From Nitrospirota bacterium (lineage in GTDB: Bacteria; Nitrospirota; Nitrospiria; Nitrospirales; Nitrospiraceae), in contig JAUXQT010000078.1 of assembly GCA_030682135.1 (NCBI GenBank), forward strand, positions 1 through 40,501: DNA of 40,501 nt. Reading direction: 5' to 3'. Made by a program: the position numbers and the translations under genes. Below are positions 32,356 through 40,501 of this stretch, piece after piece (positions within the stretch are counted from its first letter, which is position 1; each line of letters starts with the position of its first letter). The notes beneath the pieces are model-generated. The model saw only the letters and a list, made by a program, of their open reading frames with translations, was not told the DNA's origin and did not search any database.

Positions 32356-32645
32356 CTAGTTCCACCGACGTTGTGAGGCAAGCTCATTTGGGGTCATGTG
32401 TCTGAGTGAGCTGTGTGGGCGATAGTGATTGTAATCCATCAGCCAGGCTTAGATCATTGCTTGGACCTCACCGAGTGGGGTGAACTGATGCAGGTTCAAC
32501 CATTCGTCGCGTAGTCATTCTTAAACGAGTCTATGAAGGCACTTTCCACAGTTTGCCTGGTCGATGGAAATCGAGTTGGAGGCCCCGCCGATACGTAAGC
32601 TCCCCTGTCAACGAGACAAAGCCACCGGTGAACTTCTGGCCTCAA
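32356..32645 (-). pseudogene. IS3-family OrfB C-terminal relic
   Basis: On the minus strand 32645-32540 reads GQKFTGGFVS...LTYRRGLQLDFHRPGK. After frame changes it reads TVESAFIDSFKN and then LNLHQFTPLGEVQAMI, stop, AWLMDYNHYRPHSSLRHMTP, NELASQRRWN, stop. This is the end of an IS3-type transposase (DFIRPGKPxENAFIESFNG...YNxxRPHSSLGxLTPxEF). It differs from the intact IS at 28696, so it is from another element. It has at least one frameshift and two nonsense codons. The rest of 32240-33038 shows no gene; one minus-strand stretch near 32900 reads TDADYKYTLVIQESWKDSLE but is too short to assign. Confidence 0.75.
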
Positions 32646-33038
32646 GCTGGGCCTGTTAGGGGGCGGTCATCTAGGGATGCTGGCGATGGAGGTCAGCGGT
32701 CAATGCCAAGACTTCTGACGGTCGGACTCCGCCGGGTGCGGCAATGGCAGGAGGACACGACGATGTCAGAACCTTCTTGTTGCAAGTTAGCGCGAAACGA
32801 TGAGGCCTCGAGATGCCGGTTACTCATCTTGCCGATCAGGGCGGCCACCGCTCCAGTGAGTCCTTCCACGACTCTTGGATGACCAGGGTGTACTTGTAGT
32901 CTGCGTCGGTCTGGCAACGGAGTAGGACCCTAGCAAGAGATGTTCATATCAGTTCACAAGAGTTTACAGCCAGAGAGTCTGAGGGTGCCTCAGGTCGATA
33001 TCAATAACCCTCTCACGATTGCGTTTAGGACGTCTGTC

Positions 33039-36000
33039 ATGAACTCTGTTCGTCAATTTTTACCGCCTGTAGTGTTTGCCTCTGCAGTATTGTTTGCAGG
33101 TGGCGCATTAGCTCAATCGCAGCCAGCCTCGCCACTTTTGAAAGGATCGACTGGATCTCCTAAAGCGACAATAGAGGGCTCAGGTAACGCTCCGCGATCA
33201 GCGGAAGAAGATCTTGCCGAAGCGAAGTCGGAATGGATGAATGCCTTGCGCGCGCGTGACCCAAAGGCAATGAATAAGGCGATGGAGAGGTTGCAGGAGA
33301 GCACGAAAAAAGCACAGATGTCTGAGCGCGCAGCTAGTGAAGGTAGAACGGCACAAAAAAACGCTGCCTCCACAATGCCGCCGCAATCTACCTCCACTGT
33401 CGGTGTGCAGCCAGGCGTAAAAGAAATCGGCGGGAAAGTAGAGCCAGCGGATCCGATCGCTCAATATCATATGGGGGAGATGTATTCCAAAGGCCAGGGC
33501 GTGCCTGTCGACCACTGGAAATCCATGGACTGGTATCGTAAATCTGCTGACCAAGGATTTGCTCCCGCCCAGGCCAAGCTTGGTGCTTTGTACGAGAACG
33601 GCAAGGGGCCGGGGAAGGACCCCTGGGTGGCTCAAAGATGGTATCGGAAATCGGCTGACCAAGGATTTGCTCCTGCGCAGGTTAACCTCGGTGTTTTGTA
33701 CGAGAATGGCACGGGGATGCCGCGAAGCTATGTGGAGGCAATGGTCTGGTACCGCAAAGCCGCTGAGCAAGGCTCTGTCGACGCGCAATACCGCATTGGC
33801 CATCTGTACCACACCGGTGATGTCCCTTTGCAAAACTCCATGAAGATCCCGAAAGGTGTTGCCCAAGACTATGCTCAGGCCGAAGTCTGGTATCGCAAAG
33901 CCGCCGACCAAGGGCAGGCAGACGCCCAGTTTAATCTTGGTCTCCTATATGATAATGGCCAAGGTGTTGCACGGGACTACGCCCAGACTCTAGCGTGGTA
34001 TCGCAAAGCCGCCGACCAAGGGCAGGCGGACGCCCAGTTTAGTCTTGGTGTGCTCTATGACAACGGCCAAGGCGTTGCCCAGGACTCTGCCCAGGCTCTA
34101 GTTTGGTATCGCAAAGCCGCCGACCAGAACAATCCTGCAGCAAAAAATGCTCTCGGTACCCTGTATGAGAAAGGCCAGGGGTTGCCACAAAGCTACTGGC
34201 AGGCCTTCGTCGTGTATCAACAAGCGGCCGTCAAGGGATTCGCTCCAGCCCAGACCAATCTCGGTACCCTCTATGAAAAAGGTCAGGGGATACGTCAAGA
34301 CTATGGAGAGGCCGTCAGGTGGTACGCGGAGGCGGCCAACCAAGGGTTTGCTCTGGCGCAAACTCGATTAGGCGTCATGAGTGAGAATGGCACGGGGGGA
34401 AAGCGGAATAATGAAGCGGCAATGAACTTGTACCGCAAAGCCGCCGATCAGGGATTTGCTCCGGCACAGATTCGTGTCGGTGCGATGTACGAGAACGGCA
34501 AGGTTCGGCCGAAAGACCTCACCCGCTGGGGTACGTCTGAGAACGGCACGAGTCCGAACCAAGACTATGCGCAGGCGATGGTTTGGTATCGTAAGGCCGC
34601 CGAGCAAGGTTCTGTCGATGCGCAGTATCACATTGGCCATCTGTACCACACTGGCGATGCGCCTTCTCAAAACCCCGTGAAGATCATGAAAGGCCTAGCT
34701 CAAGACTACGCCCAAGCTGAAGCCTGGTATCGCAAAGCCGCCGACCAAGGGCAGGCGGACGCGCAGTTTAGTCTGGGTGTGCTCTATGCCAACGGCCAAG
34801 GGGTCACGCAGGACTCTGCCAAGGCTCTAGTCTGGTATCGAAAGGCTGCTGAGCAAGGGCAGGCAAATGCCCTACTTTATCTCGGTGTGCTTCATGACAC
34901 CGGCCAAGGGGGCGGACAGGATTCAGCCCAGACTCTAGCGTGGTATCGCAAAGCCGCCGACCAAGGGCAGGCGGACGCCCAGTTTAACCTCGGTCTCCGG
35001 TATAGCACCGGCCAAGGCGTCTCACAGGACTACGCCCAAGCTACAACCTGGTATCGCAAAGCCGCCGATCAAAGTCACGCCGATGCGCAGTTCAGCCTTG
35101 GTCTTCTCTATAGCACTGGCCAAGGCGTCCCCCAAGACACTGCCCAAGCTGCAACCTGGTATCGAAAATCCGCCAGCCAGCCGAAAACCAATGACCAGTA
35201 CAACTCCGGCCGTTCAGATGCGAATGGTCAAGGTGTGCAACGAGACTCTAATCAAGCTGAAGCCTGGTATCGCAAAGTCGTCGACCAAGGGCCATCTGAC
35301 GCCCAGTTTAACCTTGGTCTCCGGTATGCCAACGGCCAAGGTCTCCCTCAAGACGCTACTCAGGCCGCTGCTTGGTTTCGTAAAGCTGCTGATCATGGAT
35401 TGGCTGCTGCCCAGTTTAGTCTCGGCCTCCGATATAGCACCGGCCAGGGTGTGCAGCAAGACTACACGCAGGCTGCAGCCTGGTATCGTAAGGCTGCTGA
35501 GCAGGGGCAGGCCGATGCCCAGTTTAGTCTTGGCCTTCTGTATAGCAACGGCGAAGGTGTCCCTCAAGACCACGTACAGGCCGCCGCTTGGTATCGCAAA
35601 GCCGCCGACCAGCTGAGTGAAATTGCCCGATTCCCCTCCGGTGTCGAATATGCTCGGGGGGAAGGCATGCATCCAGACTCTGCCCGAGCCGAGGCTTGGT
35701 ATCGCAAAGCTGCCGATCAAGGCCAGGCAGACGCCCAGTTCAGCCTTGGACTCCGGTATGCAGACGGCAAAGGTGTCCCGCAGGACTTTGAGCAAGCCGT
35801 CGTCTGGTATCGCAACGCTGCTCGGCAGGGGTTGGTCAGTGCTCAATACAATCTTGGTCGTCTCTATTACACCGGCCAGGGTGTGCCGCAGGACTTTGCG
35901 CAGGCTGCTATCTGGTATCGGAAAGCTGCAGAACAAGGATTTGTCAAGGCTCAAAACATTCTTGCGTTCCTCTACTACAACGGCAAAGGCGTCTTGCAGG

Positions 36001-36422
36001 ATTATGCGCAGGCTGCGGCTTGGTTTCGTCAAGCTGCCAAACAGGGGGATGCTGATGCTCAGAGCAATCTGGGTGCGTTGTATGCCAATGGGCAGGGTGT
36101 GCCGAAAGACTATGGGCAGGCTATGGCCTGGCTTCGCAAGGCTGCCGATCAAGGAAATGAAACCGCACAGGCTGATCTCAGTGAACTGTCATCCAGGCCC
36201 ACGCGCGATGATGATGCGACAATCAGTATCCTGAAAATTGGATTAGGGATAGCGGCCCTGGCGGCAGTAAGTATGGTGTTTAATGGTAGTAGCAGAGATG
36301 AGGACCAAGGCGATAATTCCATTGAAAACGAGGAGAGGAAGCTAAGAGAGGAAATATTTTGGGAGCGTCAGAGACAAAAAACTCTTGAAAGTCAATTAGG
36401 CGTGAGAGATGGCAAAAATTAG
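33039..36422 (+). CDS. Large exported Sel1-repeat protein with C-terminal membrane segment
   Basis: This 1127-residue protein has a signal peptide (PPVVFASAVLFAGGALAQ) from ATG 33039; a frame start at 32940 adds 33 unlikely residues. After a helical charged region (residues ~40-130) come about 24 Sel1 repeats of about 36 residues (YRKAADQGQADAQFSLGVLY type). A block around HIGHLYHTGD occurs twice, 837 bases apart, showing a large internal duplication. The C-terminus has a membrane helix (ISILKIGLGIAALAAVSMVF) followed by a charged coiled-coil tail. The likely topology is an extended periplasmic superhelix anchored at its C-terminus. It probably binds proteins; no catalytic domain is seen. It stands downstream of the IS3 relic, not in an operon with the earlier Sel1 gene. 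Confidence 0.82.
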   Translation: MNSVRQFLPPVVFASAVLFAGGALAQSQPASPLLKGSTGSPKATIEGSGNAPRSAEEDLAEAKSEWMNALRARDPKAMNKAMERLQESTKKAQMSERAASEGRTAQKNAASTMPPQSTSTVGVQPGVKEIGGKVEPADPIAQYHMGEMYSKGQGVPVDHWKSMDWYRKSADQGFAPAQAKLGALYENGKGPGKDPWVAQRWYRKSADQGFAPAQVNLGVLYENGTGMPRSYVEAMVWYRKAAEQGSVDAQYRIGHLYHTGDVPLQNSMKIPKGVAQDYAQAEVWYRKAADQGQADAQFNLGLLYDNGQGVARDYAQTLAWYRKAADQGQADAQFSLGVLYDNGQGVAQDSAQALVWYRKAADQNNPAAKNALGTLYEKGQGLPQSYWQAFVVYQQAAVKGFAPAQTNLGTLYEKGQGIRQDYGEAVRWYAEAANQGFALAQTRLGVMSENGTGGKRNNEAAMNLYRKAADQGFAPAQIRVGAMYENGKVRPKDLTRWGTSENGTSPNQDYAQAMVWYRKAAEQGSVDAQYHIGHLYHTGDAPSQNPVKIMKGLAQDYAQAEAWYRKAADQGQADAQFSLGVLYANGQGVTQDSAKALVWYRKAAEQGQANALLYLGVLHDTGQGGGQDSAQTLAWYRKAADQGQADAQFNLGLRYSTGQGVSQDYAQATTWYRKAADQSHADAQFSLGLLYSTGQGVPQDTAQAATWYRKSASQPKTNDQYNSGRSDANGQGVQRDSNQAEAWYRKVVDQGPSDAQFNLGLRYANGQGLPQDATQAAAWFRKAADHGLAAAQFSLGLRYSTGQGVQQDYTQAAAWYRKAAEQGQADAQFSLGLLYSNGEGVPQDHVQAAAWYRKAADQLSEIARFPSGVEYARGEGMHPDSARAEAWYRKAADQGQADAQFSLGLRYADGKGVPQDFEQAVVWYRNAARQGLVSAQYNLGRLYYTGQGVPQDFAQAAIWYRKAAEQGFVKAQNILAFLYYNGKGVLQDYAQAAAWFRQAAKQGDADAQSNLGALYANGQGVPKDYGQAMAWLRKAADQGNETAQADLSELSSRPTRDDDATISILKIGLGIAALAAVSMVFNGSSRDEDQGDNSIENEERKLREEIFWERQRQKTLESQLGVRDGKN

Positions 36423-36489
36423 AATTGCGGGGTCACGTCCTCTGATTTAGGGCGCCATTCGTGCTCTGTTGTGCGATTGCCGGTCACGT

Positions 36490-36888
36490 TCATGTTGGCC
36501 TCCTCTTCCCCTCAGTCTGTGAGGTCCATTCAATATTGACTAGCCCTCGCTGCTCGTGGTCTGTGTGGTCCACGACGTTCTCTACCAGTAGCGTTTGTTC
36601 ATTCGGGATCAGGAAAGCGCCTTCTCGGATTGCCGGGTGCAGGCGGAGCGTGACGCGTGTCAACGCTATCGGCCTCTCCCCTGTGTTGTAGACGCTATAC
36701 TCGCCTACGAAGATGCTCTTGTTCCTATCGAGCGAATAGTGCTTACACTGAAGCTCAGATTGATATCGTCGGCCTAATGTGCGTAGCAAGCGAAACTTCA
36801 CCGTTGCGAAGATCGCAGCAGCCAGTACTGAGAGGTGTACGAAAAGAGATGTGATTTTGTCCGCAGTATCCCAGAATGTTTCCGACAT
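36490..36888 (-). CDS. Small single-pass membrane protein, unknown function
   Basis: This 132-residue protein begins MSETFWDTADKITSLF, and one transmembrane helix follows (VHLSVLAAAIFATVKFRLL, about residues 18-36). A predicted beta-rich soluble domain comes next (FVGEYSVYNTGERPIALTRV, then GAFLIPNEQTLLVENVVD). ATG 36888 was chosen because AAGGAG lies upstream, though at a somewhat long spacing; a reading from 36999 adds residues without character. The beta domain with NTGERPIxL resembles small immunoglobulin-like pieces, but I cannot name the family. The gap 36889-37198 holds only a hairpin around 37093-37135. Confidence 0.6.
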   Translation of the reverse strand: MSETFWDTADKITSLFVHLSVLAAAIFATVKFRLLRTLGRRYQSELQCKHYSLDRNKSIFVGEYSVYNTGERPIALTRVTLRLHPAIREGAFLIPNEQTLLVENVVDHTDHEQRGLVNIEWTSQTEGKRRPT

Positions 36889-37198
36889 GACCAACCTATC
36901 TCCTTCCACGTCCGTACTCGTGGCTCTGTATGGGTAGAGCCGTGCGTTAGCGGTTCTCAGGGCACAGCCATCCTCTCCGCGATTCAATCTTTCGTGCACC
37001 GTGGGCTTGGAATGAATCTATTGTCTTGTTCCAGGGAGGGGTGTTGCTATCTTGCTCTGATGCAGCGTCATGGTCCGCCCGCTTTTTGTCACGACAGAAG
37101 TCACCTTCTGTGCTGGAAGGCTTCTGTCTCCAGGCACGGGCCGAAAACTTCGACCGTTGTTTCGTGTCGCGGGATCCGCATGCACCTACTCGCCGAGC

Positions 37199-38674
37199 TT
37201 AATTGCAGTCAAGCCAGTCTTCGTAGGAATTAAAGGATGACTGCGCATCGCACCAATCTCGATGGGCTCGAATATCGTGGCGTATTACTTCTACTACGAT
37301 TTCCCCAAAATGCTCGCGCATGTATCTCTGTATTGCAGCATCTTCCTCGTCCATGTAGGTTTTATGCCAGCCTCTTTTGTGGCTTTGAACGATAATACTC
37401 CCATCAGGCATAATATAGTTTCCGCCTTCTTTGAGCTTGCTCAGCTCAAACTCGCCTGCAAGCGCTTCCCCATCTCTCCAGTAGTAGATTCCCTTGCCGT
37501 TCGGCTCCCCCCCTTTGAATTCGCCAACATATTTTGTATCATTGGAATAGATCATGACTCCCTGACCATCGCGGCAATTACCTTTGAGGCATGTGTTCTG
37601 GGATAGCTTGTGCTGGGCTGGTCGCGTATATGTCCCTTTCCCTTTGGCCTTGCCATCTTGAAATTCACCGGTATAGCTCAGGCCGATTTCCCAGGTCTTC
37701 GTTCCTTGTCCGTTGGGTTTTCCATTCTTAAAACTCCCCACATATTTGGATCCATCTGAGAAGGTATAGGTTCCCTGTCCGTTCCGACAGTCACCTGTCA
37801 CGCAGGTGCCAGGTATATAGACGGTATCTGCGGTAGTGGCCTTACCGTTTTTGAATTCCCCCACGAACTTCCTTCCATCAAACGCGATATAGGTCCCATG
37901 CCCATTTTGGCAGTTGCCCTCAACGCAGGCACTGATGACAGGGGTGCAGAGTGAGGAGGGATTGAGATCCAGGTAATATTTCCCCTGCATCCATTCGCAC
38001 CCGCGTCGGTTCAGCGACGTCTGCTCTTGTTCGATTCTTTGTCCTTGGTCGAGGCCGGCCACCGCTTCGACCAATCCTTTAGGCGTATTCTGTTTCTCGA
38101 TAAATTGTGCGCGCCACTTTTCGAAGCCCTTTGGTTTGTGAGGAAGTGCCAAAAAGAAATCAGGGAATTTTTCACCAGGCGTCTTCCAATAATCAAATTT
38201 CTTGAATATCGCATTGGCGGTCGTGCCGTGCATTTCCGCAACAATGGCCACCTCATCGTAATTTATGCGGGTATTGTGCAGTCTCCAGTACTCTTGAGCT
38301 GCCGCCCAATGGAGTGCGGCTTTTTGTGCGGGAGTTAATTTGACAAACGCATATGGTGTGGCTGCGATGTTCGCCCCATAGGCATCTTTGGTTGGCCCCT
38401 CCTCAGATCCATTGTCCTCTTTGAGCGCCTTCTGACGCTCTTCTTCCTGGAGTGCAGACATTTGTTCCTGATTCGCGGTTGCAGGTGGCGAAATAGGTGT
38501 GGTTTGCGAGCTGTTCGCCTGCGTTCGTTGTAATGCCTGCCTCTTTTCCTCCTTCTCTCGCTCGATTGCTTCCAATTGAGCCACGGCCTTTTTGTACTCG
38601 GACGAAAAGCCACAGGCTGTGGTGAACATCGATAGCGCGCACAACATGAGTATCGTGGGCATTGGTCTGATCAT
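37199..38674 (-). CDS. MORN-repeat lipoprotein
   Basis: This 491-residue protein starts at ATG 38674 (GAGG 9 bases upstream). It has a signal sequence with MFTTAC and Cys at position 21; the lipobox is imperfect because Thr stands where Leu is usual. A coiled-coil segment (YKKAVAQLEAIEREKEEKRQ) follows, then a central region with WRLHNTRINYDEVAIVAEMH. At about residues 260-430 come six or so MORN repeats (GQGTYTFSDGSKYVGSFKNG, GKGTYTRP, GQGVMIYSNDTKYVGEFKGG), some beginning with C-x-GNC/GDC. MORN repeats form extended hairpin sheets that bind membranes or proteins. The end (FGEIVVEVIRHDIRAHRDWC) is unrecognised. It stands alone, divergent from the TPR gene at 39046. The gap 38675-39045 holds no gene. 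Confidence 0.82.
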   Translation of the reverse strand: MIRPMPTILMLCALSMFTTACGFSSEYKKAVAQLEAIEREKEEKRQALQRTQANSSQTTPISPPATANQEQMSALQEEERQKALKEDNGSEEGPTKDAYGANIAATPYAFVKLTPAQKAALHWAAAQEYWRLHNTRINYDEVAIVAEMHGTTANAIFKKFDYWKTPGEKFPDFFLALPHKPKGFEKWRAQFIEKQNTPKGLVEAVAGLDQGQRIEQEQTSLNRRGCEWMQGKYYLDLNPSSLCTPVISACVEGNCQNGHGTYIAFDGRKFVGEFKNGKATTADTVYIPGTCVTGDCRNGQGTYTFSDGSKYVGSFKNGKPNGQGTKTWEIGLSYTGEFQDGKAKGKGTYTRPAQHKLSQNTCLKGNCRDGQGVMIYSNDTKYVGEFKGGEPNGKGIYYWRDGEALAGEFELSKLKEGGNYIMPDGSIIVQSHKRGWHKTYMDEEDAAIQRYMREHFGEIVVEVIRHDIRAHRDWCDAQSSFNSYEDWLDCN

Positions 38675-39045
38675 CAGCTGTGTCCTCTGTTGTGTGAAGG
38701 CTATCCTCATGGTGTTCGAAAAATGTGTCATCGCCATAGCATCTATGGTTAGAGATGATGCGCTCAAATATAAGGTATGAGATCAAAATTGTCCAAGGTG
38801 GCATGCTCGCTAGATTTCACACCATCGCAAGCAGCGCGTGCGATGCATATTTGTATGCTACTGGCTCTTTCTTGCTCTTTCAGCCTGGCGATTTACGAAT
38901 GGTGACTCGGTAGGCATGGTAAGTGGTCTCGATAAAGTAGGGCAGGGAGGTTAATTCCTCTGTTCCTGGCAAGACTGATTCTGTGAGCGGGATATAGAGG
39001 TTACAGTGATGGCGGACTATGCCATGGGTGTTGCGGAGTGAACGG

Positions 39046-39906
39046 ATGCACTGGGATTATCGTCGAACAATGTTCCCAGCGTTGAGCCACTTGGTACTCC
39101 TTATCCTGGGGTTCTCCTTGGCAGCCGAGGGGATAGCACAAGAATTGCCGTTGGCAGGACGGCTGGAGGAGTTGACGGTGCAGATTGATCGGATTGAGCT
39201 GCCTCTTCTGTCGAGAATTCCAGTTCTGCCGGATGGGATGGCCACAGTGGTTGGGGAGTATGAGCAATTGTTTGAGCGGATTGTGGTGCAGAAGGAGGCG
39301 GTGAAGACGACTATGGTGCAGTCGCTTCTCGATGCGGCTCAGACCGTGATCCATGTTCGCAGTTGGGCTCAAGGGGAGCAGTGGTGGGAGACCGCCGATG
39401 CGCGGCAGCGGCTGGCCGACCTGCGTCAGTGGCTTACCCTGACCGATGCCCAACGAGCTGAACTTGTGGAGGCAGCAGAGTTACATCGGCAGGTGCGAGA
39501 ACTCTCTCGTACGCAAAATTATGAGGATGCGCTTGCTGCGGCACGAAAGAGTCTTGCTATCCAGCGGCGCATCTGGGGAGAGTCGCATCCGAGGTGTGTC
39601 GCGAGTCTCATCAGCCTGGCTCGACTGTATGAGGAGCAGGGGGTGTATGCGTTGGCATTGCCGCTGTTCGAGCGGGCGCTGGCGATTGCGGAAGAGGCGA
39701 GCGGGCCGGTTCACCCGAATACGGCCAGGAGCCTGACGAACTTGGCTAGGTTCTATCAAGATGACGGACGATACGCGTTGGCATTGCCGCTCTTTGAGCG
39801 GGCATTGGCCATCACAGTGCAGGTGCTGGGGCCTGACCATCCCAAGACTGGGACAGCGCGTGAGCACCTTCTGAGACTGTTGGCGCTCTACCATCACGAG
39901 GCCTAG
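39046..39906 (+). CDS. Exported TPR protein sharing the N-terminal module of the CHAT protease
   Basis: This 286-residue protein has a signal peptide (LSHLVLLILGFSLAAEGIAQ). The conserved segment EQWWETADARQRLADLRQWL also occurs in the CHAT protein at 22916. Three 42-residue TPR units follow (SLISLARLYEEQGVYALALP, SLTNLARFYQDDGRYALALP), and it ends shortly after. There is no CHAT domain. ATG 39046 was chosen for GGAG 7 bases upstream; 39019 is an alternative. It resembles the first third of the TPR-CHAT protein and may be a truncated paralogue or a regulatory partner; the stop (AGGCCTAG) is clean with no visible relic CHAT sequence just downstream. Confidence 0.78.
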   Translation: MHWDYRRTMFPALSHLVLLILGFSLAAEGIAQELPLAGRLEELTVQIDRIELPLLSRIPVLPDGMATVVGEYEQLFERIVVQKEAVKTTMVQSLLDAAQTVIHVRSWAQGEQWWETADARQRLADLRQWLTLTDAQRAELVEAAELHRQVRELSRTQNYEDALAAARKSLAIQRRIWGESHPRCVASLISLARLYEEQGVYALALPLFERALAIAEEASGPVHPNTARSLTNLARFYQDDGRYALALPLFERALAITVQVLGPDHPKTGTAREHLLRLLALYHHEA

Positions 39907-40098
39907 GGGGAATGGGGAGATTTGTTCAGGGACGGCGCGGCGAGGTGTCGTCGATACAGTTGGATGTGAGTCCTCTACTGGGCACTCACAATATATTCGA
40001 TGATGGAGCTTAAGTCGTGGGGTGGTTTCTAGACAGATGGGTAGATGGGAAACAGTCTTGCAAGTTTATCCTAAGCGACACCCACGTAGGAGGCATAA

Positions 40099-40407
40099 AT
40101 GGATCAAGCGATTGAGTTTAGCCAAGACAGAGGGATCTGGAAGCTGAAGCTCATGGTGTGTGTTCTGTACGATTTCATGGATTTTACAGTTGGCCGACTG
40201 ATGTTTCCAATTCCATTTCTTGGCGAGATTATTGGCTGCGCGCTCTGCTGCGCTATGTTTGGGAAGGCGGGATTGTTTTACGGTCTGGAGGCGATCGATG
40301 TGACGGAGCAACTCGACGGATTCATTCCAACGGCGACCATCATCGCCTATCACAACAGGCCTAGCAGGCTGTTGACAAACCCTCTCCCGCATTCGCGAGA
40401 GATATGA
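40099..40407 (+). CDS. Small membrane protein, unknown function
   Basis: This 102-residue protein has an AGGAGG site 6 bases before ATG 40099. Its hydrophobic stretches are LMVCVLYDFMDFTVGRLMFP and FLGEIIGCALCCAMFGKAGL (residues ~18-65). A polar C-terminus (DVTEQLDGFIPTATIIAYHN) follows. It probably crosses or lies in the cytoplasmic membrane, with several cysteines in the second segment. I do not recognise the family. It lies 33 bases before the next start and the two may be co-transcribed. Confidence 0.7.
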   Translation: MDQAIEFSQDRGIWKLKLMVCVLYDFMDFTVGRLMFPIPFLGEIIGCALCCAMFGKAGLFYGLEAIDVTEQLDGFIPTATIIAYHNRPSRLLTNPLPHSREI

Positions 40408-40440
40408 TAAGAGGATTCTCCATCAGGAGGACCTCCCCTA

Positions 40441-40501
40441 TGATGGGCACAGCTGATCCGCAGCCGTCGATGTTCTATCACATCAATCTAGAGCAGTATG
40501 T
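40441..40501 (+). CDS. N-terminal start of a further gene (partial)
   Basis: ATG 40441 follows an AGGAGG site 9 bases upstream and the frame (MMGTADPQPSMFYHINLEQY) runs off the window. Its position 33 bases after the small membrane protein suggests co-transcription. No function can be assigned. Confidence 0.5.

Noticed and set aside
32693-32917. 74-codon minus-strand frame after the IS3 relic
   Set aside because: Protein-like stretches occur in more than one frame, but no family is recognised and no start signal is visible; left unassigned.
35214-36152. 312-codon open frame on the minus strand inside the large Sel1 gene
   Set aside because: It is the antisense of regular repeats, so lack of stops repeats with the period; the plus strand has the clear Sel1 pattern and signal peptide.
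36835-37233. 132-codon plus-strand frame between two minus-strand genes
   Set aside because: No ribosome site, unusual Cys/Arg/Ser-rich composition and overlap with both flanking genes.

Overview
The window is about 40.5 kb of moderately GC-rich bacterial DNA. Bacterial-type ribosome binding sites, a bacterial topoisomerase VI pair, an AddAB-like repair pair and many secreted Sel1, TPR and CHAT repeat proteins suggest a Nitrospira-like member of the Nitrospirota. This comes from family knowledge, not from a database match, so the genus is tentative.

Left part (1 to about 14 kb), mostly housekeeping. A gene tail and a MITE-like repeat precede a topoisomerase VI operon (top6B-top6A). A strong bidirectional terminator separates it from a small convergent membrane protein. 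Next come a glutaredoxin-like protein, an untracked 55-residue zinc-ribbon microprotein, and an overlapping pair encoding an AddB-like Fe-S nuclease and an AddA-like helicase-nuclease. A TPR lipoprotein, a minimal zincin metallopeptidase, lgt (minus strand) and a YtxH-type protein follow. Three copies of one terminal-inverted-repeat element sit between these genes.

Boundary (about 14.0-19.7 kb). A 5' half of tRNA-Leu(UAA), ending in the anticodon stem and followed by a terminator hairpin, marks the change from conserved to accessory DNA. Beyond it lie two decayed thermonuclease copies flanking a small winged-helix gene, an ankyrin protein with a C-terminal helix-turn-helix-like domain, a complete DUF1778-GNAT toxin-antitoxin pair, a frameshifted Xre regulator and a HigA-type antitoxin.

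Right part (19.7-40.5 kb), accessory. An ECF-like sigma factor is followed by a membrane-anchored trypsin-like protease with a cytoplasmic N-terminus, a large TPR-CHAT (caspase-like) protease and a repeat lipoprotein, all on one strand. The sigma, protease and CHAT association recalls the CHAT/sigma-factor logic of type III-E CRISPR (Craspase) loci, but no CRISPR array or cas gene is visible. After a decayed CHAT fragment and an intact IS3-family element come two exported Sel1-repeat proteins, an IS3 relic, a small membrane protein, a MORN-repeat lipoprotein, a TPR protein sharing the N-terminal module of the CHAT protein, a small membrane protein and the start of a further gene at the window edge.

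The best candidate for an undescribed system is the sigma factor / membrane trypsin / TPR-CHAT / lipoprotein cluster (19695-28443) with its CHAT-less TPR relative at 39046.
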